Assembly: GCF_007109405.1 (NCBI RefSeq)
Contig: NZ_VJOY01000006.1
Span: 62,001-126,000 of the forward strand
Direction: 5' to 3'
From: Pseudomonas mangiferae
GTDB taxonomy: Bacteria > Pseudomonadota > Gammaproteobacteria > Pseudomonadales > Pseudomonadaceae
Length of the DNA stretch: 64,000 nucleotides
Position numbers and translations under genes: made by a program. Below, piece after piece: positions 10,031-20,176 of the stretch. Each line of letters opens with the position of its first letter. Position 1 is the stretch's first letter. The notes beneath the pieces are model-generated. The model did no database searches, had not been told where the DNA came from, and was given only the letters and a program-made list of their open reading frames with translations.

Positions 10031-13000
10031 ATGGCGTTCTTTACTGCGGCCAGCAAAGCCGACTTCCAGCATCAACTGCAAGCGGCCCTGGCACAGCACG
10101 TCAGCGAGCAGGCACTGCCACAAGTGAGCCTGTTCGCCGAGCAATTCTTCGGCATCATCGCCCTCGAGGAACTGACCCAGCGCCGGCTCTCCGACCTGGT
10201 CGGGTCCACGCTGTCGTCCTGGCGTCTGCTGGAGCGCTTCGAGCACGCCAAGCCGGAAGTGCGCGTCTTCAACCCGGATTACGAGAAGCACGGCTGGCAG
10301 TCCACCCACACCGTGGTGGAAGTTCTGCACCCGGACATCCCGTTCCTGGTGGACTCCGTGCGCATGGAGCTGAACCGCCATGGCCACAGTATCCACACCC
10401 TGCAGAACAGCGTCCTCAGCGTGCGCCGCGATGACAAGGGCGACCTGCTGGAAGTGCTGCCCAAGGGCACCCAGGACGAGGGCGTCAGCCAGGAATCCCT
10501 GATGTTCCTGGAGATCGACCGCTGCGCCAGCGCCGCCGACATGCGTGCCCTGGAGCGGGCCCTGCTGGACGTGCTGGGCGAAGTGCGCCTGACCGTCGCC
10601 GACTTCCAGCCCATGAAGGCCAAGGCCCGCGAACTGCTGGCCTGGCTGGACCAGGCCACCCTGCAGGTGGAGGACGCCGAGCGCGCGGAGATCCGCGTGT
10701 TCCTCGAGTGGCTGCTGGACAACCACTTCACCTTCCTCGGCTACGAGGAATTCACCCTGGCGGACGACGCCGACGGTGGCCGCCTGGTCTACGACCCGGC
10801 CTCCCTGCTGGGGGTCTCCAAGCTGCTGCGCAGCGGCCTGAGCGGCGAAGAGCTGCACGTCGAGCCCTACGCCGTGAACTACCTGCGCGAGCCGGTGCTG
10901 CTGTCCTTCGCCAAGGCCGCCCAGCCGAGCCGCGTGCACCGCCCGGCCTACCCGGACTTCGTGTCCATCCGCGAGCTGGACGGCAACGGCCAGGTGATCA
11001 AGGAGTGCCGCTTCCTCGGCCTCTACACCTCCACCGTCTACAGCGAGAGCGTCCGCGAGATTCCCTACATCCGTCGCAAGGTAGCGGAAGTCGCCCGCCG
11101 CTCCGGCTTCGATGCCCAGGGTCACCTGGGCAAGGAACTGGTCAAGGTCCTGGAGGTACTGCCCCGCGACGACCTGTTCCAGACCCCGGTGGAAGAGCTG
11201 TTCAGCACCGCCCTGTCCATCGTGCAGATCCAGGAGCGCAACAAGGTCCGCCTGTTCCTGCGCTTCGACCCCTACGGGCGCTTCGTCTACGCCCTGGCCT
11301 ACGTCCCGCGCGACGTGTACTCCACCGAGAGCCGCCTGCGCATCCAGCAGGTGCTGGTGGACCGCCTGCACGCCACCGACTGCGAGTTCTGGACCTATTT
11401 CTCCGAGTCGGTCCTGGCCCGGGTGCAATTCATCCTGCGGGTGGACCCGAAGACCAAGCTGGACATCGACCCGCAGCAGCTGGAAAGCGAAGTGGTCCAG
11501 GCCTGCCGGTCCTGGAAGGACGACTTCGCCGGGCTGGTGGTGGAAAGTTTCGGCGAGGCCCAGGGCACCCGCGTGCTGGCGGACTTCCCGAAGAACTTCC
11601 CGGCCGGCTACCGCGAGCGCTTCGCCCCCCATTCGGCGGTGGTGGACCTGCAGCACCTGCTGAGCCTGGGCGAGGATCGCCCGCTGGTGATGAGCTTCTA
11701 CCAGCCCCTGGCCCAGGGCGAGCAGCGTCAGCTGCACTGCAAGCTGTACCACGCCGACACGCCGCTGGCGCTGTCCGACGTGCTGCCGATCCTGGAGAAC
11801 CTCGGCCTGCGCGTGCTGGGTGAGTTCCCCTACCGCCTGCACCACCGCAACGGCCGCGAGTACTGGATCCACGACTTCGCCTTCGCCTGGCCGGAAGGCC
11901 TGGACGTGGACATCCAGCAGCTCAACGACACCCTGCAGGACGCCTTCGTGCAGATCGTCCGCGGTGCCGCCGAGAACGATGCCTTCAACCGCCTGGTACT
12001 GACCGCCGGCCTGCCGTGGCGCGACGTCGCCCTGCTGCGCGCCTACGCCCGCTACCTCAAGCAGATCCGCCTGGGCTTCGACCTGGGCTACATCGCCAGC
12101 ACCCTGCTCAACCACACCGACATCGCCCGGGAGCTGGTGCGGCTGTTCAAGACCCGCTTCTACCTGGCCCGCAAGCTGGGCGCCGACGACCTGGACGACA
12201 AGCAGCAGCGCCTGGAGCAGGCGATCCTCGCCGCCCTGGACAACGTCGCGGTGCTCAACGAGGACCGCATCCTGCGGCGCTACCTCGACCTGATCAAGGC
12301 GACCCTGCGCACCAACTTCTACCAGCCGGACGCCAACGGCCAGGCCCGCAGCTACTTCAGCTTCAAGTTCAACCCCAAGGCCATCCCCGAGCTGCCCAAG
12401 CCGGTGCCGAAGTTCGAGATCTTCGTCTACTCGCCGCGGGTCGAGGGCGTGCACCTGCGCTTCGGCAACGTCGCCCGGGGCGGCCTGCGCTGGTCGGACC
12501 GCGAGGAGGACTTCCGCACCGAGGTGCTGGGCCTGGTCAAGGCGCAGCAGGTGAAGAACGCGGTGATCGTGCCGGTGGGCGCCAAGGGCGGCTTCATCCC
12601 GCGCCGCCTGCCGGTGGGCGGCAGCCGCGACGAGATCCAGGCCGAGGCCATCGCCTGCTACCGAATCTTCATCTCCGGCCTGCTGGACATCACCGACAAC
12701 CTCAAGGAAGGCGAGGTGGTGCCGCCGGCCCACGTGGTGCGCCACGACGAGGATGACCCCTACCTGGTGGTGGCGGCGGACAAGGGCACCGCGACCTTCT
12801 CCGACATCGCCAACGGTATCGCCAACGAGTACGGCTTCTGGCTGGGCGACGCATTCGCCTCCGGCGGCTCGGCCGGCTATGACCACAAGGGCATGGGCAT
12901 CACCGCCAAGGGCGCCTGGGTGTCGGTGCAGCGGCATTTCCGCGAGCGCGGCATCGACGTGCAGAAGGACAACATCACCGTCATCGGCATCGGCGACATG

Positions 13001-14896
13001 GCCGGGGACGTGTTCGGCAATGGCCTGCTGCTGTCCGAGACCCTGCAACTGGTGGCCGCCTTCAACCACCAGCACATCTTCATCGACCCGAACCCGGACG
13101 CCGCCCGCAGCTTCGTCGAGCGCACGCGCATGTTCGAGCTGCCGCGCTCCAGCTGGGCCGACTACGACGCCTCGCTGATCTCCGCCGGCGGCGGCATCTT
13201 CCTGCGCAGCGCCAAGAGCATCACCATCAGCCCGGAAATGAAGGCGCGCTTCGACATCCAGGCCGACAAGCTGACCCCCACCGAGCTGATCAACGCGCTG
13301 CTCAAGGCACCAGTCGACCTGATCTGGAACGGCGGCATCGGCACCTACGTGAAGTCCAGCGACGAAAGCCACGCCGACGTCGGCGACAAGGCCAACGACG
13401 CCCTGCGCGTGGACGGCCGCGAGCTGCGGGCGAAGGTGGTGGGCGAGGGCGGCAACCTGGGCATGACCCAACTGGGCCGCGTGGAATACGGCCTCAACGG
13501 CGGCGCCAGCAATACCGACTTCATCGACAACGCCGGCGGCGTGGACTGCTCCGACCACGAGGTCAACATCAAGATCCTGCTCAACGAGATCGTCGCGGCG
13601 GGGGACATGACCGGCAAGCAGCGCAACGCCCTGCTGGCCGAGATGACCGATGCCGTGGGCAACCTGGTGCTGGGCAACAACTACAAGCAGACCCAGGCGC
13701 TGTCCCTGGCGCAACGGCGCGCCCGGGAGCGCATCGGCGAGTACAAGCGGCTGATCGTCGCCCTGGAAAGCGCCGGCAAGCTGGATCGCGCCCTGGAGTT
13801 CCTGCCCAGCGACGAAGCCCTCAACGACCGCGCCTCCAACGGCCAGGGCCTGACCCGGCCGGAGCTGTCGGTGCTGATCTCCTACAGCAAGATCGACCTC
13901 AAGGAAGCCCTGCTGAAGTCCCAGGTGCCGGACGACGAATACCTCGCCCGGGAAATGGAGACCGCTTTCCCCGAGCTGCTGGCGGAGAAGTTCGGCGACG
14001 CCATGCGCCGCCACCGCCTGAAGCGGGAGATCGTCAGCACCCAGATCGCCAACGACCTGGTCAACCACATGGGCATCACCTTCGTGCAGCGGCTCAAGGA
14101 GTCCACCGGCATGAGCGCGGCCAATGTCGCCGGTGCCTACGTGATCGTGCGCGACGTGTTCAACCTGCCGCGCTGGTGGCAGCGCATCGAGGCCCTGGAT
14201 TACCAGGTGCCGGCCGAGCTGCAACTGACCCTGATGGATGAGCTGATGCGCCTGGTGCGCCGCGCCACCCGCTGGTTCCTGCGCAGCCGTCGTCACGAGC
14301 TGGACGCCGCCCGCGACGTCGCCCACTTCGCCCCGCGGGTGGCCGAGCTGGCCGGCCGTCTCGACGAACTGCTGGAAGGCCCAGCCCGCGAGCAGTGGCT
14401 GTCGCGCTTCCAGTCCTACGTGGAGGCCGGCGCTCCCGAGGACCTGGCGCGGGTGGTGGCGGGCACCAGCCACCTGTACACCCTGCTGCCGATCATCGAG
14501 GCGTCCGACGTCACCGGCCAGGACACCGCCCGGGTGGCCGAGGCGTACTTCGCCATCGGCGGCGCCCTGGACCTGTCCTGGTACCTGCAGCAGATCACCA
14601 ACCTGTCGGTGGAGAGTTCCTGGCAGTCCCTGGCCCGCGAGGCGTTCCGCGACGACCTGGACTGGCAGCAGCGCGCCATCACCGTGTCGGTGCTGCAGAT
14701 GACCGACGCCCCGGACGACATGGAGGCGCGGGTCGCCCTGTGGCTGGAACAGCACCGCCCGCTGGTTGAGCGCTGGCGGACGATGCTGGCCGAGCTGCGT
14801 GCGGCCAGCGGCAGCGACTACGCCATGTACGCGGTGGCCGACCGCGAGCTGATGGACCTGGCCCAGAGCGGCCAGCGCGGCACGTCGGCGTCCTGA
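10031..14896 (+). CDS. gdhB: NAD-specific glutamate dehydrogenase, 180-kDa class
   Basis: A 1621-residue protein matching the large NAD-dependent glutamate dehydrogenase family (P. aeruginosa GdhB is of nearly identical length). It oxidatively deaminates glutamate to 2-oxoglutarate in the cytoplasm. The long N-terminal regulatory region (about 1-700, ACT-like) precedes the catalytic core, with the Lys-rich VPVGAKGGFIPRR at about 847-860 and a nucleotide-binding VIGIGDMAGDVFGNG near 983. GGAG lies 8 bases before the ATG. It is a single-gene unit closed by a strong terminator. Members are often allosterically activated by arginine, which is not deducible here. A reading frame of similar length runs antisense and is a codon-bias shadow. 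Confidence 0.97.
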   Translation: MAFFTAASKADFQHQLQAALAQHVSEQALPQVSLFAEQFFGIIALEELTQRRLSDLVGSTLSSWRLLERFEHAKPEVRVFNPDYEKHGWQSTHTVVEVLHPDIPFLVDSVRMELNRHGHSIHTLQNSVLSVRRDDKGDLLEVLPKGTQDEGVSQESLMFLEIDRCASAADMRALERALLDVLGEVRLTVADFQPMKAKARELLAWLDQATLQVEDAERAEIRVFLEWLLDNHFTFLGYEEFTLADDADGGRLVYDPASLLGVSKLLRSGLSGEELHVEPYAVNYLREPVLLSFAKAAQPSRVHRPAYPDFVSIRELDGNGQVIKECRFLGLYTSTVYSESVREIPYIRRKVAEVARRSGFDAQGHLGKELVKVLEVLPRDDLFQTPVEELFSTALSIVQIQERNKVRLFLRFDPYGRFVYALAYVPRDVYSTESRLRIQQVLVDRLHATDCEFWTYFSESVLARVQFILRVDPKTKLDIDPQQLESEVVQACRSWKDDFAGLVVESFGEAQGTRVLADFPKNFPAGYRERFAPHSAVVDLQHLLSLGEDRPLVMSFYQPLAQGEQRQLHCKLYHADTPLALSDVLPILENLGLRVLGEFPYRLHHRNGREYWIHDFAFAWPEGLDVDIQQLNDTLQDAFVQIVRGAAENDAFNRLVLTAGLPWRDVALLRAYARYLKQIRLGFDLGYIASTLLNHTDIARELVRLFKTRFYLARKLGADDLDDKQQRLEQAILAALDNVAVLNEDRILRRYLDLIKATLRTNFYQPDANGQARSYFSFKFNPKAIPELPKPVPKFEIFVYSPRVEGVHLRFGNVARGGLRWSDREEDFRTEVLGLVKAQQVKNAVIVPVGAKGGFIPRRLPVGGSRDEIQAEAIACYRIFISGLLDITDNLKEGEVVPPAHVVRHDEDDPYLVVAADKGTATFSDIANGIANEYGFWLGDAFASGGSAGYDHKGMGITAKGAWVSVQRHFRERGIDVQKDNITVIGIGDMAGDVFGNGLLLSETLQLVAAFNHQHIFIDPNPDAARSFVERTRMFELPRSSWADYDASLISAGGGIFLRSAKSITISPEMKARFDIQADKLTPTELINALLKAPVDLIWNGGIGTYVKSSDESHADVGDKANDALRVDGRELRAKVVGEGGNLGMTQLGRVEYGLNGGASNTDFIDNAGGVDCSDHEVNIKILLNEIVAAGDMTGKQRNALLAEMTDAVGNLVLGNNYKQTQALSLAQRRARERIGEYKRLIVALESAGKLDRALEFLPSDEALNDRASNGQGLTRPELSVLISYSKIDLKEALLKSQVPDDEYLAREMETAFPELLAEKFGDAMRRHRLKREIVSTQIANDLVNHMGITFVQRLKESTGMSAANVAGAYVIVRDVFNLPRWWQRIEALDYQVPAELQLTLMDELMRLVRRATRWFLRSRRHELDAARDVAHFAPRVAELAGRLDELLEGPAREQWLSRFQSYVEAGAPEDLARVVAGTSHLYTLLPIIEASDVTGQDTARVAEAYFAIGGALDLSWYLQQITNLSVESSWQSLAREAFRDDLDWQQRAITVSVLQMTDAPDDMEARVALWLEQHRPLVERWRTMLAELRAASGSDYAMYAVADRELMDLAQSGQRGTSAS

Positions 14897-14910
14897 GGCC
14901 GGTGTAATCG

Positions 14911-14938
14911 GAAAACCCCGCTTCGGCGGGGTTTTTCG
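14911..14938 (+). terminator. Rho-independent terminator of gdhB
   Basis: A perfect stem, AACCCCGC-TTCG-GCGGGGTT, flanked by A and T runs that extend the pairing, followed by TTTTT. It begins 15 bases after the gdhB stop codon. Confidence 0.9.
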
Positions 14939-15146
14939 TTACGGATACGGTCTGTGACGGGAGCTGCATTACGCCGGGCGGGCTGGGGTGTTTGGTCGTT
15001 TCCAGGCTTTCCAGTGCCCGCCCCGCGTGGTTGAATCCGGACATCGGCTTTTTCCGTTCGCCGGCGCTGACCTTCATGCCGTTCGCAGGGGCGCCGGGCA
15101 AGCACCTTCTGCGAGCGGACCCCATGCCTGTACTGCCGGGAAACCC

Positions 15147-17540
15147 ATGCCTGCGCCCAGAACCATCTCCCTGTTGCACATCGAACACGACCCCCGGGAT
15201 ACCGAGCGTGTTCGCGATCTGCTGGAACGCCACGGCTACCACCTGGAGCTGACCCGGGTGGAAACCCCCGGGCAGCTCGACGAGGCCCTCGCCGGCCGGC
15301 GCTTCGACATCGTGCTGGGCGACTACAGCCTGCCCGCCCTGGACGGCACCGAGGCCCTGGAACAGGTGCTGCGCCAGGCGCCCCAGACGCCGTTCATTTT
15401 CCTCACCGACCTGGGCGGCGAGGCCTACGCGGTGGACATGATGCGCCGCGGCGCCACCGACTACCTGCTCAAGCGCAACCTGCCGCTGCTGGCCAACGCC
15501 GTGGAGCGCGCCCTCACCGAGGTGCACGAGCGGCGCCAGCGGCGCGTCGCGGAAGAGGAACTGCGGGACGTGCGCGAGCACGCCCACCTGATGATCGAGG
15601 CGGCGCGCCTGGGCATGTGGGACTACGAGCCGCCTACCGGTTCGCTGCGCTGGGACAGCCGCTGCAAGGCCATGTTCGGCCTGCCGCCGGACGCGGAGGT
15701 GGACCTGGCGTTGTTCGAGGCCCGCTGCCATCCGGACGACCGGGCGCGCATGCAGGAGGAGGTGCGCCAGGCCACCTCCGTCGAGACCGATCAGGCCTAC
15801 TGCTCGGAATACCGCATCCTCCTGGAATATGGCGAGGTGCGCTGGGTGGCCACCCGGGGCAGGGCGTTCTTCGAGAACGGCGTGTGCGTGCGCTTCCTCG
15901 GCGTGCTGCAGGACATCACCGAACAGCGCCAGGCCACCGAGTCCCTGCAACGGCTCAACGAAGTGCTGGGCGAGCGGGTGGAAAAGCGCACCCGCGAGCG
16001 CGACCGCACCTGGGAGCTGTCCCGGGACATGCTGGCGGTGGTGGCCTTCGACAGCATGCCCCTGGCCCTCAACCCGGCCTGGGAGTACACCCTGGGCTGG
16101 TCGCGGGACGAGCTCCTGCGCGAGCCCCTGCTGAACCTGGTGCACCCGGAGGACCGGACCATGCTCAGGGTCAAAGCGGAAAGCCTTCGTCGCGGCCGTG
16201 TCGCGCCGCGCTTCGACATCCGCGTGCGGCACGCCAATGGCGGCTACCGCTGGCTGTCCTGGACCGCGGTGTCCGAGGAAGATGCGATCTACGCCGCGGC
16301 CCGGGACATCACCGGCGAGATCACCGCCATGGAGGAACTGGCCAGCACCAACCGCAAGCTGCGCGAGCAGATCGGCGAGCGCGAGCGGGTCGAGGCGACC
16401 CTGCAGCAGATGCAGCGGCTCGAAGCGGTGGGCCAGCTCACTGCCGGCGTCGCCCACGATTTCAACAACCTGCTCACGGTGATCCTCGCCAGCGCCAGCT
16501 TCCTGGTGCGCGACCTGGAGAAGGGCATCGCCACCGACAAGATGCTGCAGCGCCTGCACAACATCCGGGAAGCCGGCGAGCGCGGCGCTCGCCTCACCAA
16601 CCAGTTGCTGGCGTTCTCCCGGCGCCAGCGGCTGGTGCCGGAGGCGGTGGACCTCAACGAGACCCTGACCGATACCCTCGACCTGCTGGAAAGCACCCTG
16701 GGCGGCAGCGTCCTGATCGAGACCGACATGCAGCAGGGGCTCTGGCACGCCCTGGTGGACCCCACCCAGATCGAGCTGATCCTGCTCAACCTGGCGATCA
16801 ACGGCCGCGATGCCATGCCGGTAGGGGGGACCCTGCGCCTGGGCACTGCCAACGAGACCGTCACCCGACCGCCACTGCGCCCGGAAGACCCGGAGCCCGG
16901 CGAATACGTGGTGCTGCGGGTGGAGGACAACGGCTCGGGGATGAGCGACGAGGTCCTGGCCAAGGCGTTCGAGCCGTTCTTCACCACCAAGGACGTGGGC
17001 AAGGGCTCGGGCCTCGGCCTGCCCCAGGTGTTCGGCTTCGCCAAGCAGTCCGGCGGTGGCGTGGGCATCGAGACGCGGATGGGCCTGGGCACCACGGTGA
17101 AGGTCTACCTGCCCCGGGTCACCCGCGAGCCCGAGGCCAAGGCCGAGCCGGTCGCCGTGGACCCGGGCGCGGCGCTGGAAGGGCCGTCCCGCACCATCCT
17201 GCTGGTGGACGACGACGACCGCGTCCGCGAGGTGACCGCGGCGATGCTGGAGCGCTTCGGCTACCGGGTGCTGGCGGTGAACAGCGGGGCCGCGGCCTTA
17301 GCGATGCTGGGTGAGCGGCGCATCGACCTGCTGCTGGCGGACTTCGCCATGCCGGGGATGAACGGCGCCGAGCTGGCGCGTACCGTACGCGCGCGGTTGC
17401 CGGGCCTGCCGGTGGTGTTTATCACCGGCTATGCGGAGTTCGGCCAGTTGAATGCGGGCGAGACGGCCATCGTCGCCAAGCCGTTTAGTGAAGAGATTCT
17501 GCGGGAGAAGCTCCTGGACGCCCTGCGCGACGCCGAGTGA
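15147..17540 (+). CDS. Soluble hybrid sensor histidine kinase (REC-PAS-PAS-HisKA-HATPase-REC)
   Basis: A 797-residue kinase with no membrane segment. Order: receiver 1 (phospho-acceptor Asp59 in LGDYSLP), two PAS domains (about 145-265 and 285-400), HisKA with phospho-His437 in GVAHDFNNLL, HATPase with DNGSGM and GKGSGLGLPQ (near 618), and a C-terminal receiver with Asp732 in LLLADFAMPG. I chose the ATG at 15147 (MPAPRT) because the domain starts there and the 53 upstream codons look non-coding. The H-box type (HDFNN) is that of the large PAS-hybrid group. No cognate regulator gene is adjacent; the output may pass through a phosphotransfer protein elsewhere. The signal is unknown. Confidence 0.9.
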   Translation: MPAPRTISLLHIEHDPRDTERVRDLLERHGYHLELTRVETPGQLDEALAGRRFDIVLGDYSLPALDGTEALEQVLRQAPQTPFIFLTDLGGEAYAVDMMRRGATDYLLKRNLPLLANAVERALTEVHERRQRRVAEEELRDVREHAHLMIEAARLGMWDYEPPTGSLRWDSRCKAMFGLPPDAEVDLALFEARCHPDDRARMQEEVRQATSVETDQAYCSEYRILLEYGEVRWVATRGRAFFENGVCVRFLGVLQDITEQRQATESLQRLNEVLGERVEKRTRERDRTWELSRDMLAVVAFDSMPLALNPAWEYTLGWSRDELLREPLLNLVHPEDRTMLRVKAESLRRGRVAPRFDIRVRHANGGYRWLSWTAVSEEDAIYAAARDITGEITAMEELASTNRKLREQIGERERVEATLQQMQRLEAVGQLTAGVAHDFNNLLTVILASASFLVRDLEKGIATDKMLQRLHNIREAGERGARLTNQLLAFSRRQRLVPEAVDLNETLTDTLDLLESTLGGSVLIETDMQQGLWHALVDPTQIELILLNLAINGRDAMPVGGTLRLGTANETVTRPPLRPEDPEPGEYVVLRVEDNGSGMSDEVLAKAFEPFFTTKDVGKGSGLGLPQVFGFAKQSGGGVGIETRMGLGTTVKVYLPRVTREPEAKAEPVAVDPGAALEGPSRTILLVDDDDRVREVTAAMLERFGYRVLAVNSGAAALAMLGERRIDLLLADFAMPGMNGAELARTVRARLPGLPVVFITGYAEFGQLNAGETAIVAKPFSEEILREKLLDALRDAE

Positions 17541-18464
17541 TCAGCGCCGGCGGGGCGCCGGCAACCCGCGCAGGTAAGCGACTACATCCGCGGCGCCCGC
17601 CAGCCGCAGCCCGGCGCCCAGGGCGGTGGCGTCGGCATCCTGCTTGGGCAGCATCAGCCACTCCGGTGCGCCGGCGTGCCGCAGCAGGGACAGGCGGGCA
17701 TAGGGAATCCCGGTTTCCACCAGCAGCCCCATGAACCCGGCATCCGCCCACGCCTGGCTGGGCATCGCCAGCACGTGGTAGCGCTGGTCGAGGGCCGACA
17801 GGGCCTGCGGGTCCAGTTCGTGGTCCAGCCGTTCGGCCTGGGTAGACAGCGCCAGGCCGCGGAAGCGGGCATAGGCGATGGCGCTGGCGAACGCCTCGGT
17901 GTGCTGGTCGCCGGCCCAGAACAGCCGGCCGCCACGCCAGGCCGCCCGTTGCAGGGCCACCGGTGCGCCACCGGGAAAACCCGGCAGGGCGTGGCCGATG
18001 GCCTTGAGAAAGTCCTTGTAGCCAATGATGCGCACCTGGCGGTGGGGCAGGGCGGCGACATAGTCCTCGAAGCGCGCGCAGGGCGGCAGGCCCGGGTTAC
18101 TGCCCGGCAGGCCGTCCACCTGGCGCAGGTCCAGCTCCGCTGGTGCGGCGCGGCGGGTACGCACCACGCCCATCAGGGCAGCGCGGGCGGCCTGCTTGTC
18201 GTCCTGCACCGGCCCGGACAGGGCATCCCGGGGCAATTCCACCAGCCGCTGCAGGGGCAGGGCATCGTCCCACCAAATGCTTTCCGGTGGCGCTGACAGC
18301 GCCTGGAACGGCAGGTGCAGCTGGCTCGCGCGCTCCAGCACCTGGCGCGGCGCCCGGCCGCTCAGGCCCAGGCGCTGGGCGATGGCGGCGAGGCGCTCCG
18401 ACAGGCTGGCAGGGACAGGGGTCATGGACGCACCGGGATGGGCAGCAGGGGAACGGGCCGGCAC
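17541..18464 (-). CDS. Conserved hypothetical protein
   Basis: A 307-residue soluble protein, tail to tail with the sensor kinase (stops adjoin at 17540/17541). Its start is a GTG at 18464 with a strong GGGAGG 6 bases upstream; an internal ATG at 18425 has no such site. No catalytic motif was recognised. Conserved-looking stretches are PPESIWWDD, RIIGYKDFLKAIGHALPGF and WRGGRLFWAGDQHTEAFA. It may be the Pseudomonas DUF6685 family, a guess from memory. There is no signal peptide or membrane helix. The function is not assigned. Confidence 0.75.
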   Translation of the reverse strand: MPARSPAAHPGASMTPVPASLSERLAAIAQRLGLSGRAPRQVLERASQLHLPFQALSAPPESIWWDDALPLQRLVELPRDALSGPVQDDKQAARAALMGVVRTRRAAPAELDLRQVDGLPGSNPGLPPCARFEDYVAALPHRQVRIIGYKDFLKAIGHALPGFPGGAPVALQRAAWRGGRLFWAGDQHTEAFASAIAYARFRGLALSTQAERLDHELDPQALSALDQRYHVLAMPSQAWADAGFMGLLVETGIPYARLSLLRHAGAPEWLMLPKQDADATALGAGLRLAGAADVVAYLRGLPAPRRR

Positions 18465-18560
18465 GACGCACCTCCCGCGTCCTGCGCGGTCGGAGTGTTC
18501 AAGGCCGCGCGCGTGGGGCGCGGCGGCATCATCGCCCTGTCCATCCTGAGATCGGTCTCC

Positions 18561-18782
18561 ATGCCTAGCCTGATGCTGGATATTGCCCTATCCGCCGAAC
18601 AGTTGCGTGCTGTTTATCAAGGGCATGCGAATCGGATCATGCTGCGCAGCCGTGACGGTCGTCGGGTCAGCCTGCCCGCCCATCACCTGCGGCCCTTTCT
18701 GACTCACGAGGGGGTGCACGGTTCCTTCGTGCTGGACTTCAGCCCCGACGGCGAGCTGCTGGCCCTGCGGCGCCTCGCTTGA
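18561..18782 (+). CDS. DUF2835-type small protein
   Basis: A 73-residue protein ([11 protein letters not shown]) that resembles the DUF2835 family: a short all-beta-looking protein with [17 protein letters not shown] near the start and [16 protein letters not shown] near the end. It lies 55 bases upstream of pyrD in the same direction and may be co-transcribed with it. The ATG has only a weak purine stretch upstream. A longer in-frame ORF starting at 18315 overlaps the opposite gene and is not needed. The function is unknown. Confidence 0.7.
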   Translation: MPSLMLDIALSAEQLRAVYQGHANRIMLRSRDGRRVSLPAHHLRPFLTHEGVHGSFVLDFSPDGELLALRRLA

Positions 18783-18837
18783 GGGCCGGCGGGGCGGCTA
18801 TAATCGCCGTCCTTTCCCGCCGACCGAACCCTCGCCC

Positions 18838-19878
18838 ATGTACAACCTGGCTCGCGACCTGCTGTTCAGACTCTCCCCGGAAACCTCCCACGAACTGGCC
18901 ATCGACTTGATCGGCGCCGGCGGGCGTCTCGGCCTGAACACGCTGCTGGGGCGCCAGCCCGCGCTGCCGGTGACGGTGATGGGGCTGACCTTCGCCAACC
19001 CGGTCGGCCTGGCCGCCGGCCTGGACAAGAACGGCGACGCCATCGACGGCTTCGCCCAGCTGGGCTTCGGTTTCGTCGAGATCGGCACCGTCACCCCCCG
19101 CCCGCAGCCGGGCAACCCCAAGCCTCGGCTGTTCCGTCTGCCCCAGGCCCAGGCCATCATCAACCGCATGGGTTTCAACAACCACGGTGTCGATCACCTA
19201 GTGGAGCGGGTCCGCGCCGCCCGCTACCGCGGCGTGCTGGGGATCAACATCGGCAAGAACGTCGATACTCCCGTGGAGCGGGCGGTGGACGACTACCTGG
19301 CCTGCCTGGACAAGGTCTACGACCTGGCCGGCTACGTCACCGTCAACGTCAGCTCGCCCAATACCCCCGGCCTGCGCAACCTGCAGTTCGGCGATTCTCT
19401 CAAACGTCTGCTGGAGGCCCTGGGCGAGCGTCAGCGGCACCTGGCCCAGCGCTACGGGCGGCACGTGCCGCTGGCCATCAAGATCGCCCCGGACATGAGC
19501 GACGAGGAAACCATCGAAGTGGCCCGTGCCCTGCTGGAATGCGGGATGGATGGGGTGATCGCCACCAACACCACCCTGGGCCGGGAAGGGGTCGAGGGGC
19601 TGCTGCACGGGGACGAGGCGGGCGGCCTGTCCGGTGCGCCGGTGCGAGCGAAGAGCACCCATACGGTACGGGTGCTGGCGAGCGAACTGGGCGGGCGGTT
19701 GCCGATCATCGCGGCGGGGGGCATCACCGAAGGCGCCCACGCGGCGGAGAAAATCGCCGCGGGTGCGAGCCTGGTGCAGGTCTATTCGGGGTTCATCTAC
19801 CGGGGCCCGGCGCTGATCCGCGAGGCGGTGGATGCCATTGCGGCGATGCCGGGGCGTAAGCGGGGGAACATGCAGTGA
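18838..19878 (+). CDS. pyrD: Dihydroorotate dehydrogenase (quinone), class 2
   Basis: A 346-residue FMN enzyme that oxidises dihydroorotate to orotate with quinone as acceptor, the fourth step of pyrimidine synthesis, at the inner face of the cytoplasmic membrane. Class 2 is shown by the N-terminal helical extension ([20 protein letters not shown]) and by the catalytic Ser region [15 protein letters not shown] rather than a Cys. The FMN phosphate loop IIAAGGI and [12 protein letters not shown] near the end are typical. Neighbours pyrD and rmf are found together in other gammaproteobacteria. Confidence 0.97.
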   Translation: MYNLARDLLFRLSPETSHELAIDLIGAGGRLGLNTLLGRQPALPVTVMGLTFANPVGLAAGLDKNGDAIDGFAQLGFGFVEIGTVTPRPQPGNPKPRLFRLPQAQAIINRMGFNNHGVDHLVERVRAARYRGVLGINIGKNVDTPVERAVDDYLACLDKVYDLAGYVTVNVSSPNTPGLRNLQFGDSLKRLLEALGERQRHLAQRYGRHVPLAIKIAPDMSDEETIEVARALLECGMDGVIATNTTLGREGVEGLLHGDEAGGLSGAPVRAKSTHTVRVLASELGGRLPIIAAGGITEGAHAAEKIAAGASLVQVYSGFIYRGPALIREAVDAIAAMPGRKRGNMQ

Positions 19879-19883
19879 GGGGA

Positions 19884-19916
19884 AGGGCTCCCGAAGGAGC
19901 CTTGGGCGTTACGCCC
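19884..19916. terminator. Tandem hairpins between convergent pyrD and rmf
   Basis: Two adjacent hairpins, GGCTCC-CGAA-GGAGCC and GGGCG-TTA-CGCCC, lie just after the pyrD stop and before the rmf stop. There is no T run on either side, so strength as an intrinsic terminator is doubtful; they could still mark the 3' ends of both transcripts. Confidence 0.4.
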
Positions 19917-19960
19917 GCCGCCCGGTTGGGGCGTGCTGGATCAAATCGTGTCGATGTCGG

Positions 19961-20176
19961 TCAGCCGACTGCCTTGAGTTCGTTGAGTCGATGAATACCG
20001 GCGGCGCCGGTCAAACCATCCCAGTTGTCGCCGCGACCCTCGCGCCAGCCATTGATCCAGGCCTGGCGTGTGGACGGATGGGTGAAAGGACAGAGGTCGC
20101 GGGATTTGCCATGAATGCCGTGTTGATAACCGCGTAGAAATGCTCGTTCCATCGGATCACGCTTAAGTCTTCTCAT
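19961..20176 (-). CDS. rmf: Ribosome modulation factor
   Basis: A 71-residue basic protein that matches Rmf: MRRLKRDPMERAFLRGYQ, then GKSRDLCPFTHPSTRQAWIN, then GWREGRGDNWDG. Rmf drives formation of inactive 100S ribosome dimers in stationary phase. GAGGGC lies about 8 bases before the ATG. It is monocistronic, convergent with pyrD and divergent from rlmKL across a 415-base spacer. The gene pair rmf and rlmKL (an rRNA methyltransferase) side by side is a ribosome-related neighbourhood. Confidence 0.95.
   Translation of the reverse strand: MRRLKRDPMERAFLRGYQHGIHGKSRDLCPFTHPSTRQAWINGWREGRGDNWDGLTGAAGIHRLNELKAVG

Noticed and set aside
10001-14755. A 1584-codon open frame antisense to gdhB.
   Set aside because: It is the mirror of gdhB in GC-rich DNA: Val, Gly, Gln and His-rich low-complexity sequence without any domain. 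gdhB is a full-length, well-recognised gene.
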